This document shows positions 21,701 to 30,777 of a stretch of DNA of 64,000 nucleotides, piece by piece (position 1 is the first letter of the stretch; each line of letters starts with the position of its first letter). Made by a program: the position numbers and the translations under genes. Under the pieces are notes generated by a model that was given only the letters and a program-made list of their open reading frames with translations, ran no database searches and had not been told where the DNA came from. This stretch comes from Rhynchopus sp. YZ270_cl-10 (Eukaryota; Euglenozoa; Diplonemea; Diplonemida; Diplonemidae). The DNA lies in contig OZ037868.1 in assembly GCA_964035575.1 (NCBI GenBank), positions 248,001 to 312,000 on the forward strand. The letters are read 5' to 3'.

Positions 21701-23647
21701 ATAGATGGTTCCAAGAAAAACCTCTGTCGAAACTCCGAGGGGCAACCACGTGTATTGTGTCCCATTGGGAGGCTCGGGGACCTGGCAGTTTGAGAAGTCG
21801 AGGATGTCCTTGGGGTACCTTGGGGTCTCGGTGTGGGGGATCCCTAGAGAAAGGTTGATGGGACGCAAACCATTTCCGATGACGGTGGTGAAGAAGACTG
21901 TAGACACCACCTCCTCGGTGTCATTCGGACGAATCACGGGCTCCGTGAAGTACGCCAGCTCATAATACCGCACCCTCCCATTCGCGACGGTCTTCCGCAC
22001 ACAGTTCTCCCGCAGCGTTCCGTTGGTGAGTTTCCCTGCTGTCGCAACAATTTCATATTGGGGGGCCTCATGAAAGACGCTATGATCAGACCTGAGCACC
22101 TCTAACTTGATAGGAGGCAAAGGGTGTTGTGGAAGCAGCTTCCCGTAGTTGCTGTTTTCGAAGGATTGGAAGGAGGTCTTGAATTTGGGGGAAACGTTCG
22201 CGATTTTGGTGAGACGGATGTCATATTCATCCACTACAGCAATGGTGAAGATATTCGAAAAAAGCGCGGCAGTAGAAAGCCCTCTCGCAAGCTCTGCTAA
22301 TTCCGGATCCACTCCGTTTCGCGTATCCAAATCCGGGATGAACATAAACCTCATGGGGCCGTGCGTTTCAATACGAATTCCACTAAAAACCGCAGACCCT
22401 CCTAACAACAACCTCGCAGTCAAAGGCCCCCCACCCAGATCAATCTGCACATCATTCGGGTCCGGAAAGATCTGCACCACAATCTTATCCAAAACACCCC
22501 CCGAAAAATTCCGACTTCCATCCCCATTTTTCACCACCACCTCCACCTCCGGAAGCGGGGTGTCATAATAAAAGACGGCCCCTGCTGTGTACACTGCCTT
22601 CGTTGCGTCTGATAAATCAAGATAAAGGAGGTTATCTTCTGTTGGATTGACAATATTGAAAAATGGAGAAAACAGTGTGAGGCCAGGTTCTGCGAAGAAC
22701 CGCAAAACAAACGATCCGGTCAGACCTCGTGGAATGTCATAGAGTATCTTGATATTGTCGAAGACTGCGGTACCTTCTTCAAACGAAGTACTGTTCTGTA
22801 TTGTTGCTGTGCTACCTTCCGGTCTGATAGAAGCTTCGAAGGTTTTGTTATTCGCGTTAAACTGAAATGCCCCAGACGCATCATTCCCCGAAATCTTCGC
22901 CAACACCTCCACCCCAACAACCAACCCCGGATGGTCCAAATCCCGACTCCCATCCGACTTCAATAAATCCACCCGAACAGTCGGAAACGCCACCACAGAT
23001 TTGTTAGGGTTTTGCGTATTCAAGCCAATTTTCTCCCCTTCCAAACTAAACGGCCACGCAACGGTTTTGGTCACGCTAAACTGCAAGGAAAACGCCCCGC
23101 TAGGGTACACATAAATCGGCCCCGAAGAAATAACCTGCGAATCCAGCACGGCACCGCTTTTCACTCCGTTTTCAAACACATCAATCCGGAAGCTTATCCG
23201 ATCTAGAATATGATTGTGATTTGGGTGCGGGCCATTTAAATATGGATGGTACAAATACTGAAGGTTCTCAAATACTACGTAGCCACCAGAATACTGTGCC
23301 ACAGAGTTGATGAGAACGCCTTGCGCAGAAAATGCGGAAACCGTCGCTTCAATGTCAGGGTCATGGACAGCTTCTAGGTTCACATCGACCAATTCAATCA
23401 TAATTTTTAGTGGAATATTGATTGAAGTAATAACCTTATGCACGCTGTTCTGTATCGCAGAGCGATCTGGGTCCGCAATGAATCGCATACTCAGCGGTTC
23501 TGGGTATACCGTCTGCGGCAGCGTCACTGTGGGATCTGGAAAAAAGTTCACCCCCCCAGGTGCAGCCGTACTCCCTGGAACCCCTGGAGGGAAGAACTGT
23601 GAGGCACCTTCCTGCAGCATGAAAAGGCATAGTACTGCGCGGGACAT
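18728..23647 (-). CDS. Giant secreted/polytopic membrane protein, 1639 aa
   Basis: A single uninterrupted exon. The N-terminus (MSRAVLCLFML) looks like a short signal peptide. Residues about 20-1070 are a beta-rich, N-glycosylation-rich ectodomain with recurring V-x-V-x-V-L-K-x-DGSR-type segments (e.g. DLLKSDGSRDLDHPGL and VVVKNGDGSRNFSGG), which suggests tandem Ig-like or adhesin-like domains. Residues about 1075-1520 hold roughly eight hydrophobic segments (for example LVVLSVAVLLTLPPLF and IVVLYVVFVVVFWAVF). A Ser/acidic loop follows the fourth, and the cytoplasmic tail has poly-Glu, poly-Asp and a KRRHRRR cluster. It could be a surface receptor or adhesin. I do not recognise a named family. 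The ATG is the only one that starts with a signal peptide. Confidence 0.85.
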   Translation of the reverse strand: MSRAVLCLFMLQEGASQFFPPGVPGSTAAPGGVNFFPDPTVTLPQTVYPEPLSMRFIADPDRSAIQNSVHKVITSINIPLKIMIELVDVNLEAVHDPDIEATVSAFSAQGVLINSVAQYSGGYVVFENLQYLYHPYLNGPHPNHNHILDRISFRIDVFENGVKSGAVLDSQVISSGPIYVYPSGAFSLQFSVTKTVAWPFSLEGEKIGLNTQNPNKSVVAFPTVRVDLLKSDGSRDLDHPGLVVGVEVLAKISGNDASGAFQFNANNKTFEASIRPEGSTATIQNSTSFEEGTAVFDNIKILYDIPRGLTGSFVLRFFAEPGLTLFSPFFNIVNPTEDNLLYLDLSDATKAVYTAGAVFYYDTPLPEVEVVVKNGDGSRNFSGGVLDKIVVQIFPDPNDVQIDLGGGPLTARLLLGGSAVFSGIRIETHGPMRFMFIPDLDTRNGVDPELAELARGLSTAALFSNIFTIAVVDEYDIRLTKIANVSPKFKTSFQSFENSNYGKLLPQHPLPPIKLEVLRSDHSVFHEAPQYEIVATAGKLTNGTLRENCVRKTVANGRVRYYELAYFTEPVIRPNDTEEVVSTVFFTTVIGNGLRPINLSLGIPHTETPRYPKDILDFSNCQVPEPPNGTQYTWLPLGVSTEVFLGTIYLSSGEGSGESSCILPKGDSVYVGRKQSMRDCFYVDFMKYSGDFLDVSDGDEARVLILLNNIFYVNRTTEHASGEQTAHLQLANLTASDAALLSRYNDSGWIRLWVKCGIQDTTHPDTITHHPLCVFFPLLLSEDITPSVLRQNENFIEPPIFDVPLFVSTLNTTVSGMFHANLGDARNVLQIEDFDVQLTDILERRWNERELIDYICAGYAKEWVRSELFGVVPVEELEVVRLRNERNCKEADIILQAEIGLNTYAISTEDDKKEIAAGFGFINTTATINNGVANFTGVSISGWTPTLPYQSFATQQLFNEAELPTDLFLKFRLYSYGWAVQFDELKQAFAVGRKVEWVPALGSPFGPPPEFTFSPLWDSLQIKLPLIHNGTPVNAERTDDLPPIFDEFNDSQNPFEKNADYWHISNGHTTEWIPAVLKTFLVVLSVAVLLTLPPLFAPIVPEIACTLINYVDYEERRDTFHARDSFKACFWLLSPGGGKAGEALQQVVPFGVLVMCCTLGHIFSNYSSKSLFGWTCRILGENAEIVQNHRKRVPRDGPLDLHCIPQVVDCKVHTSRKAERCPTTSAPLLHPPPHYPRKAFRVVDGVVLRLALFLLIPLIVTAMRNIWEGDEILLHQGLAVLRTGVREDVSGGVYTAGYLAWCSAGIVVLYVVFVVVFWAVFSSYLPEKLRVRQTHDASDEDEALSEVSSSLHHSSDLSSSEKRSVSEEESTTQPEMAPTPPLDARNMGNKVLMGLSWGMDLTRKGGIAPRVLLCIAALWRVVSAVSLAVLTTKKTENRIVLFTFLGIPLIECIFTIAARPWLQTHNNVFSSIRSLFIAVSVCGFIFENDDVVEVFVWLALLSVVMWCIAAMFWHGKRWGHICCVQDEPSEEEEEEDVSEASHSSSDDGDDDDDENPKLKRRHRRRTPMRKLAKAYPVLAKQPSCRTYRAQERRAAPNTQNTFWPDYSPTMSDSAAPLRSPLSTPAPRNPQIEPPDLGCE

Positions 23648-24080
23648 CTAAAAACTGGAGAGAGAGAAATGAGGAAGAATGCTAAGAGAAGAAAGCCATA
23701 GTTCTTTTTTTGTGGTGTATATTTTCTGTAGTGAAAGGTGTGGGTGAAGGAATTGGGGGTGTGGAGTGACTACTGAAAAAATAAACAGACCCCTAATTTT
23801 TCTCTTGAATCGTTCCAAAGAAATGTGCCCTTTCGCGCACACCTTACAAAAATTGTTGAGCCAAATAATTCACAGTAAGTCTGCGTGACTATATCCCCCA
23901 CCATCACCCCCCGGTCGTAGCCAATAAGCCAACCAACCTGCTGGGGAGTATATATTTTTTTGGAAAGATGTGCCTCAACAAAAAGATCTCACCCCATATC
24001 ATTTCCCCCTTCCCCACCCCCAATTTCAGTTGTTCTCGCAAAACCCAAACTATTAAATGAGGTCTTTTTTTTGTGTCCAA
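23648..24080. other. Intergenic spacer
   Basis: No gene or repeat seen. A 3' flank rich in C/T precedes the stop of the monooxygenase. Confidence 0.5.
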
Positions 24081-25895
24081 TCACCCGATCACTCCTGGTG
24101 TTATGCTAGAGATGTAACCGTCGGGGCGGACTAAGACGGTGCACCGTTCTTCTCCTCTGGGGCATCCTGGTATTTCCTTCCACACTGAATGGTTTGGGTC
24201 ATCTAAGGGAACAGTGGAGACGCGAAGGCGTGATACTGTTCCTGCGATATTACCGTCTTCAAAATGAGCCAATTCTTTCGGCAGCAGATTTTCCCCAAAG
24301 ACAACGATACCCCAGGAGAACTGCGGGCACATGGAATACCTCTCTGCATCGTCCTGCGTTGTTGTTATCACCTCAAAGCCTTCATCCGTTTCCTTCGGAA
24401 TCAGATCGCACCACGGCTTTACAAAACCCGCCGGCATCCTCTCTCCAACCGCAAGCTTCGGTGTATACCGTGCAAAACCCCCTTCTTCCTCTTCCTCCTC
24501 ATCTCTTCCGTTGGCGTAGCTCACTCCAATGTCATCCTTCGAGAAGAAGAGTGGTATTCCTTCTGTTCCCACAAAGCGTTGCACACCATTGCACGGTAAT
24601 GTTGAAGTATACGAAAGATGCCTCCCAGCGAACATTCCGAAGTCAAACGCAGATTTCGCGAGATTCGGGTTAACGTTTTTGAGAAGCGAAGAGGTGGCGG
24701 AGAGTGTCGAGGCTGCGCCCTCAAACATACCCAGTTTGTTCGGAACCACCAATCCTTTTTTATAGCAGGACATTGCGGTGTCGAGAAGAGCCTTCGCAGC
24801 AGGACGTCTTTCGGTGTCGTAGGTGGAAAGCAGAGCTTCTTTTGCACCGGAATGGACGTTGATGAGTTTCCACGCAAGGTTGTGCGCTTCGGCAATCCCA
24901 GTATTCAACCCTAACCCTCCGGAAGGAGGGAATCTATGAACTGCGTCTCCACAAAGAAAGATTCGGCCTTCTTCGTTTACAAATCTCTCTGCAACCTGCG
25001 CGGCCATCATCCACGGATGTGACCCTTCGATGGTTAAATCATCAATATCAATGCCAATACAGCTCTTCACTAATTCTAGGGTGTGCGGTTTGTCTTTCGC
25101 AAATTCTGCAGGGTTTTGATGTTGCGGATAAAATGGAAGCTGCAAAACGAATTCTCCTCTGGCAAGAGAATGAGACACCACGCACCCCATAAGCGTCGGA
25201 TTGAAAACAAAATAAAGCATGGACGGCGGCGGGCAAGACCCAACCCCGCCATTCTGAAGGATATGCTCTGCGAGTTGACGAGAGTGGAAGTGGATGGACA
25301 TAAAGTCCTGAAGATGTCCTGGACCAGTCATCGGAATTTGAAGTGCGTTTCGCAGGGTCGAATTCGCGCCGTCACAGATAACAAGGTGTTTCGCTTCGAT
25401 AGTCGTTTTGTTCCGTTCGTTGTCGATCGTTTCAATGGAAACCATCTCCCCATTTTGTTTCGGATTTCCGCAAAAATGATCACCCAAAATGGTCAGATTT
25501 GAAGGAATGGCGCGCTCTAATCCTAGATTGATTGCATCCTCGACATAAGGCTGCGAGACATGCGCGGGAAGACACATAGAATGTTTCTGCAAATCGTGAA
25601 ACGCCTTTTTCTCTTTATGCCGTTGCACCGCAAAGCTCCCAGAGGTAAGAGACCGGGAGCACGCGAAGGTGCCCCACTCCTCCATCGGGGGGTTGTGTTT
25701 AAGCACGTCGTCCTCAATGCGGAGCTGTCGGAAGATCTCCATTGTCCGTGCTGTCAAAGCGTGGGCCTTCGGATGACGCCCGCCACCACCCTTCCCAACA
25801 AGCACACACTCCACATTCGCCTTCGCCAAACACAATGCAACCACCTTTCCAACAGGCCCCGCTCCAGCAATGATTACACCTGTTTGCAGCGTCAT
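24081..25895 (-). CDS. FAD-dependent monooxygenase, aromatic hydroxylase type
   Basis: A 604-residue intron-less flavoprotein of the PheA/TfdB/UbiH-like class A family, which hydroxylates ring substrates using FAD, O2 and NAD(P)H. Visible motifs: GAGPVG for the FAD dinucleotide fold (residues 11-16), KAHALTARTMEIFRQL after strand 2, the DG motif (ICDGANSTLR), and the GD motif (RIFLCGDAVHRFPPSGGLGLN) followed by AHNLAWKL. The C-terminal part from about residue 390 matches the thioredoxin-like tail of phenol hydroxylases in length only. Oddity: the acidic residue that normally ends strand 2 and binds the FAD ribose is replaced (VLVGKGGGGR). The start after the poly-A leader was chosen because the family begins just before GxGPxG; an in-frame upstream extension would translate a family-B repeat. 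Substrate unknown; bacterial origin is possible. Confidence 0.9.
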   Translation of the reverse strand: MTLQTGVIIAGAGPVGKVVALCLAKANVECVLVGKGGGGRHPKAHALTARTMEIFRQLRIEDDVLKHNPPMEEWGTFACSRSLTSGSFAVQRHKEKKAFHDLQKHSMCLPAHVSQPYVEDAINLGLERAIPSNLTILGDHFCGNPKQNGEMVSIETIDNERNKTTIEAKHLVICDGANSTLRNALQIPMTGPGHLQDFMSIHFHSRQLAEHILQNGGVGSCPPPSMLYFVFNPTLMGCVVSHSLARGEFVLQLPFYPQHQNPAEFAKDKPHTLELVKSCIGIDIDDLTIEGSHPWMMAAQVAERFVNEEGRIFLCGDAVHRFPPSGGLGLNTGIAEAHNLAWKLINVHSGAKEALLSTYDTERRPAAKALLDTAMSCYKKGLVVPNKLGMFEGAASTLSATSSLLKNVNPNLAKSAFDFGMFAGRHLSYTSTLPCNGVQRFVGTEGIPLFFSKDDIGVSYANGRDEEEEEEGGFARYTPKLAVGERMPAGFVKPWCDLIPKETDEGFEVITTTQDDAERYSMCPQFSWGIVVFGENLLPKELAHFEDGNIAGTVSRLRVSTVPLDDPNHSVWKEIPGCPRGEERCTVLVRPDGYISSITPGVIG

Positions 25896-25962
25896 TTTTT
25901 TCAAAAAAAAAAAAAGACCTCCTAAAAAAAGGGTGAGGTGAGGTAAGAGGGGATGAAGGAAG

Positions 25963-26016
25963 TTATTGATACACCTCCGACGGACCCACCGTACGATGCC
26001 AGCCGGATGAAAGCAC
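25963..26016. repeat. Family B mini-repeat (B3)
   Basis: ATTGATACACCTCCGACGGA ... CGTACGATGCCAGCCGGATG. It lies 68-121 bp upstream of the monooxygenase ATG, probably in or near its leader. Confidence 0.65.
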
Positions 26017-26212
26017 AAATTTGATGAAGGATATATAGTGGTCTGTCTGTTGCAGCCAAAAGGCAACACTAGCGTGCACCAGGAAAAGGGGAGGAGCTGC
26101 TACTCGTTTATGGTGGAAAAAAAAAGGGGGTGTTGTGAAAGCACATCAGCTGCCAACCCCCCCACCGTGAACGGGAAGGTTGTTTGGTACTCATTCTGTT
26201 GGCGTCTGTCTC

Positions 26213-26660
26213 TCAAGTATCCTGCCGGCACAGCGAGATGTGGGAAGTGTCGAGTGGGCACTTTGTGTAAATAACAAAAGCGCAGCAGCTAATGCAAGGC
26301 GGAGTGGTGTCTGGCAAAAAAGCAGCTATACAAAAAGAAATCTCTCTTTTTGCTATCGTCGCCCGGACGCGCTGCGAGGCAACCTCCAACAACGCTGCCG
26401 CCTCAGCCGTGATTGACGCCGAGCCGATGATGCTGGACGTAGACGAATCCGAATCCGGGGACGACAGCCCCCTCCTCTTGGACGTCCTGAAGGATACCGC
26501 CGCGAGTCGCCGCATTCCTTTCCCACGGTCACGGCAGGCTGCAACGAGCACGTTTCCCCTCGAGGCCTCCTCTACAAGGGGTCATCCCTACCAAGTCGAA
26601 GTTCTTCTGAGGAGAATATCAGAGAGACACAATCGAGATCTCTATGAAGACAGGAAATAA
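26213..26660. other. Ambiguous ORF region, strand unclear
   Basis: A GC-rich island that is open on both strands. The plus frame (26292-26660, 122 codons) has an acidic patch (MMLDVDESESGDDSPLLLDV). The minus frame (26551-26213) is Ser/Ala-rich (SSPDSDSSTSSIIGSASIT). Neither shows a known domain or convincing splice partners, so I cannot decide which, if either, is a gene. Confidence 0.3.
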
Positions 26661-27484
26661 TAGGCAATGGACCTAAATGACAAATTGAAGAAGAAGAAAA
26701 AAAGGGCTTTTTTTTTTTTGAGGTGCAGTTTTTTTGTGTTTTTCCTCCCCTGAATAACTGCACCACCACCATCACCACCCTACTCCGATCCCTCGTTGTT
26801 TTCTTTCCTTGTTTTTTTCTTCTTTTTTTTTCCCTCTAACTTTTCCACAAAGATATCCTTAGCTCACACTTGTTGCTTCAGGGCTTGAAGAGAGAAGGGT
26901 AAAACAGACAGAGAGAGAGACATTCTTTCCCTGACAGGTATGAAGATCTGAGATTCGTTGCCAAAAAATAAAAATAAAAAAGTGAACCACTTTTTTTGAG
27001 GGGTCTTTTATGCAGTCTTGCTTCAGGGCAAGAGAGGTTGAGGGGGGGGATAAGAGGAGGGGGTTTACCCCCCTTTCAGCACTCCATTCCGGCATCAGCC
27101 GTAAACAGTAATTTATAAAATAAAATGAAATATAAACAAACCTCAAAATCAGTTTCCATACCCAAATCTTCCTCCCTCCACAACTTCAAAAAAAGAAGGG
27201 TTTTTTTTTTTTTTGCAAAAGAGGGAACAGCACAATTGTAACAGGGTCTTTTTTTCAGTGCATTTATTTTTTGCGCAACATTTTTGTTTGTTGGAGTTAG
27301 GCTTGTTTTGATTATTTCATACATCCGTATGTTAGTTTTATTTTGAAAAATATAAACCCTTTTTTGTACCATTATCATTTTCTTTCCCCTTTTTAAAAAT
27401 TCAAAAAAAAAAAAAAATGAAAAAATTCAAACAAAGAAAAAATAATGTTATGGATCACCACGTTTATTTCTTTTTCTTTTTCTC

Positions 27485-27530
27485 TGAAAACTTGGTATTA
27501 GTGTAGACACCCGAGGACGAGCTCCACATT
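27485..27530. repeat. Family C mini-repeat (C4)
   Basis: GAAAACTTGGTATTAGTGTA, then ACACCCGAGGACGAGCTCCAC. It lies about 120-165 bp downstream of the prohibitin stop codon. Confidence 0.65.
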
Positions 27531-27647
27531 TTTATTTTTTTTTGCTTTTTGATCTGCCGACTACCGTCAACAGCGCACCCTCCAAAAGGGAGATCAGAAC
27601 CAGCCAGAGTAGAAGGACTTTTTATTGTCGTCTTTGCTATGGCCTAG

Positions 27648-29309
27648 TCATTTGGTCGAGGTATTCAGCTTTGATTCGCCGAGGTTGAGCATAAGCGCCT
27701 CAGCATCGAGGGTGAGTTTGTTGCCCGACTTCGAAATGCACTTCGAGATCTCTTCCGCTGCTTCGAAACGACGGAGCTCAATGAACGCTGTGGGTGAGGG
27801 TGGTGTAATGGTGGGGAAGCAGAACGGAGAAGGTGGGGAGCTGCACTACATGATTCGAGGTACCCGAACTGTGCATGCTGGACCGAAGGGGGGGTTTAAA
27901 AATGTTTTTTGTATGTTTTGAAAGTGCTTTGCGCTCTGTTTAATTTTGCTTGATAGTTTTGTAGACGTGGAGTTGGAGAGGAAGGGCGCGTTACTTTGTA
28001 TGAGATTACGACTTATCCTCTTTCTCAGCCACTGTCAAATGTCCTTGGTATTTGTTTGCTTATTTGCTTGTCTTCGTTGAAAGAAGCGAAAACAAAAAAG
28101 GGGCTGAAAAAAAGAGGGTACAGCCAGTACACCTTCCCTCAGGGTGTAGGAAGCAGAAAGGAGAGGGTGGGGAGCTGCACTACATGATTCGAGGTACCTG
28201 AACTGTGCATGCTGGACCGAAGGGGGTGAACATTCAAATGGGGTTTATCTAATACTATTTTGAAGAAAGTGCAAAAAGATGCTCTGTTTGTGCCCTTTGT
28301 ACGTAATGGAAGGGAATGACAGAAGAATGTGTACAGAAAAAAAACCAAAAAAAAAAGCTGTGAGTCATACAGGTGTTGCCCTTGACGGCCTGCCCAATGA
28401 GCTTTGCACTCTCTGCCTCTCCCTGCGCCAGGATGATGACTCCCTTCTTCTCCTGCTGTGCCTGCTCGACCTTGAAACGTGCACGTTCTGCCATCTGCTG
28501 TGCGATCTGCTTCGACTCCACTGCGTTCGTGTACTCCTTTCCGAAGTTCATTTGCACCTATTTTTTGTGTTATTTTTGTATTTGAATTGCCGACACTTTT
28601 TTGTGTGTTTTTTGCACAAACGGGAACATACAATGGAAACGTCGGAAATGTCAACACAGAAATCCCGTGCACGCGCCATCAGCTCCTTTGTGATCGCTGC
28701 AGACACCTCAGGACGGCGGGTGATAAGCTCCGATGCGTTGTACTGGGCCTGAGGTTGTGTGTGGTGTTATTACGTTATACTGGGACTTAAAAAACAAACG
28801 CCGAAAAAGACAACTATTTATAATGACAAACTAGAGGAAATACAAACACATACGATGACAGCCTTGAGCACTTCGTTGGAGATGGAGGGGAGCACGACAT
28901 CGGCGTACTGCATGCCCAGTCTACGGTAGAGGGTGGGGAGGTTCTGCTCATTTGCCTTGTAGAGCACACGCACTGAGGTGTTGACTATTTGCAGATCGCG
29001 CGACCCTTGGCTGGACTGGATGCTGATGGGCTGCTGGCGGATGTCGAAGTGCGTCACCGTCTCCAGGAGCGGCACGCGGAAGTGTGTCCCCGCGCCGTAC
29101 GACTCCTCGCTGAGCCCGGTGATGCAGTTGAACTTCACTGCCTTGTACCCTCCCTGCACGGTGTACAGCGAGTTGTACGCCATGAACAGCGATCCCACCG
29201 CCGCAGCCCCCAGCCCAATACGTCTCGCGATGGCAGAGTTCCCCGGCATGCCATGCTTTTTCAACTGGTCCAGCGCCTCCTTCGCGTCAAACTTTCCCCC
29301 TCTACCCAT
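27648..29309 (-). CDS. PHB2: Prohibitin-2 (4 exons)
   Basis: Prohibitins form ring complexes in the mitochondrial inner membrane that scaffold proteases and cristae. Exons 29309-28854, 28748-28632, 28557-28371 and 27787-27648 give 299 residues, the length of animal PHB2. After a short Gly-rich N-terminus comes a membrane anchor (GLGAAAVGSLFMAYNSLY), then the band-7/SPFH core: GTHFRVPLLETVTHFDIR, QGSRDLQIVNTSVRVLY, LPSISNEVLKAVIAQYNASE, FGKEYTNAVESKQIAQQMAE. The C-terminus (FIELRRFEAAEEI ... LDAEALMLNL) follows PHB2 rather than PHB1. Introns begin GTATG; intron 3 (583 bp) holds a duplicated 78-bp block. Upstream Met codons exist, but the nearest (29387) lies in a mobile repeat, so MGRGGKF is preferred. 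Confidence 0.95.
27816..27892. repeat. Intronic direct repeat, copy 1
   Basis: A block of about 78 bases (from GAAGCAGAACGGAGAAGGTG to GCATGCTGGACCGAAGGGGG) in prohibitin intron 3, repeated at 28150-28227 with few changes. Confidence 0.85.
28150..28227. repeat. Intronic direct repeat, copy 2
   Basis: Second copy of the block at 27816-27892, same orientation, about 330 bp away and within the same intron. Confidence 0.85.
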
Positions 29310-29378
29310 TTGTGCTGTAGTGTTCTGTTGTCTGCGGGTGGTGGTTGTGGCTGTGGTTATGGTTGTGTCAGAAAAAGT

Positions 29379-29436
29379 TTGTTTCATATACTAACTATTC
29401 TACTGAATAGAAGGTAATAGGGTGCACTAAATGTAC
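29379..29436. repeat. Family F mini-repeat (F1)
   Basis: TTTCATATACTAACTATTCT ... GGGTGCACTAAATGTAC. It matches F2 (55216-55274) almost base for base and lies about 70 bp upstream of the prohibitin start. The inner TATTC-tact-GAATA can pair. No flanking duplication is evident here. Confidence 0.85.
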
Positions 29437-29870
29437 CTAAAAAAAAAAAGAAAGCGAAGTTAAAAAGTAGCTTCTCGCTGGGAAAAAGCGGGCACGAAAA
29501 AGCTGAGAGAGAGAGAGAGGGGTTCTCTGCTGTGCTTCCGAGGGGGAAAGGGGGATTGGTTCGTATGTAAAATACAAAAAAAGGGTTGTGCGGTGGAGCG
29601 TATGCTTTGTTTTTGACGTCACTTCACATTTTATTTTTGTTATTTGTCGGTGGTGCGAACCCAAAGGAGACTGTCCAAGGTCTTCTTGTGGAAATATTAA
29701 AGATCATTTTGCGCACAGAAAAGATAAAAGGAGGGGAGGACTTAAGAGATGTGGGCAACAAAAATCGGCAGCACAGGAGAGCGTGCTGCTTACACAAAAG
29801 AAGGGAGTAAGCTCCTTCGTCAACAATGGCAGCACAACCAAAGGCTGGGGGGCACAAAAAGAAAGGTTGA

Positions 29871-29940
29871 ATTGAAATACAATACTCCTCTCGTGAACAG
29901 CGTGTTTTTGGTACAATGACCGGCTACCGGGGTGGACACC
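29871..29940. repeat. Family E mini-repeat (E2)
   Basis: ATTGAAATACAATACTCC ... TTGGTACAATGACCGGCTAC, CGGGGTGGACACC. Counterpart of E1. Confidence 0.6.
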
Positions 29941-30055
29941 CAACCATGCAGTCCTACATCCATTTCATGGTTTACATCTGAAAGAAAAAAAGAAAAGAAG
30001 GTCAGATGAACAACCTCAGTGCTAACCCGTTAAATTGAAGCAAAGGTTTTTGCAA

Positions 30056-30127
30056 GTTGTAAGATAAACCTAAGTTTGTTTGAAAACTTGGTTGTATTAT
30101 TGTGGGTGAGGATGAACTCCACTATGC
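30056..30127. repeat. Fused A fragment plus family C copy (A7/C5)
   Basis: GTTGTAAGATAAACCTAAG (5' half of an A hairpin) runs directly into TTGAAAACTTGGTTGTATTA ... GGATGAACTCCACTATG, a C copy. A similar A-then-C arrangement occurs at 52795-52891. Confidence 0.6.
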
Positions 30128-30777
30128 TTTTTTTGCCGAGTTGCGGTGCTGCTCAAATGTTTTGAGTATTTTTTTTTTAGAACAAAACAATACCATTTTC
30201 TTTTTTTGACGAAAGTACCCCTTTTTTTGCATTTTCATTGTCCACACTTAATCATCCGCTTTTCCCCTTTTCTACCAAATGCGTCGTGTTCTCACAGGAA
30301 AATGCCATTCATAATATTTGGCAAATTGTTCCATTTCATGATGTGGCCGAATGAGGGGGTGCAAAAAGTGCGCAAGAAAGTGCGAATCAGCCCTAAAATT
30401 TTTTTGGTGTGGGGTGGAAAAAAAAAAGTGCGCAAGAAGTGTGAATCACCCCCCCTTTCAGCCACATCATTTCATTATATTTTTCGTGAAAAAAAACTGT
30501 GTCTGAGGTCTGTGCGCAAACACATTTTTTTTTTTGAGGTATTTAAGAAGAACAATGACTCTCGTTAAATGAACAGTTAATTATACAAACACCCGCCCTT
30601 ACCCCCCCCTCCCTAACCGTAACGCCAAGCTTTTATTACGCATAACATAGTATTCAAAACAAACGCACACTGCACTTCGTCGAGGGTCGGTGGCTTGTAT
30701 ATTCCGTTTTTTTATTTTTCTTCGTTTAAAATTAGCAAAATTTGGGAGCTATATTTTTTGATCTGTTGTTTTCACGT
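30128..30777. other. Intergenic, AT-rich
   Basis: Long T and A runs and a short internal duplication of AAAGTGCGCAAGAA (near 30366 and 30426). Nothing coding recognised. Confidence 0.5.

Noticed and set aside
25896-26069. N-terminal extension of the monooxygenase ORF
   Set aside because: It would translate a family-B repeat and a poly-A leader; the family normally starts just before the GxGPxG motif.
29310-29387. Upstream Met for prohibitin at 29387
   Set aside because: The codon lies inside the mobile family-F repeat and adds a Thr-rich stretch not expected in prohibitins.
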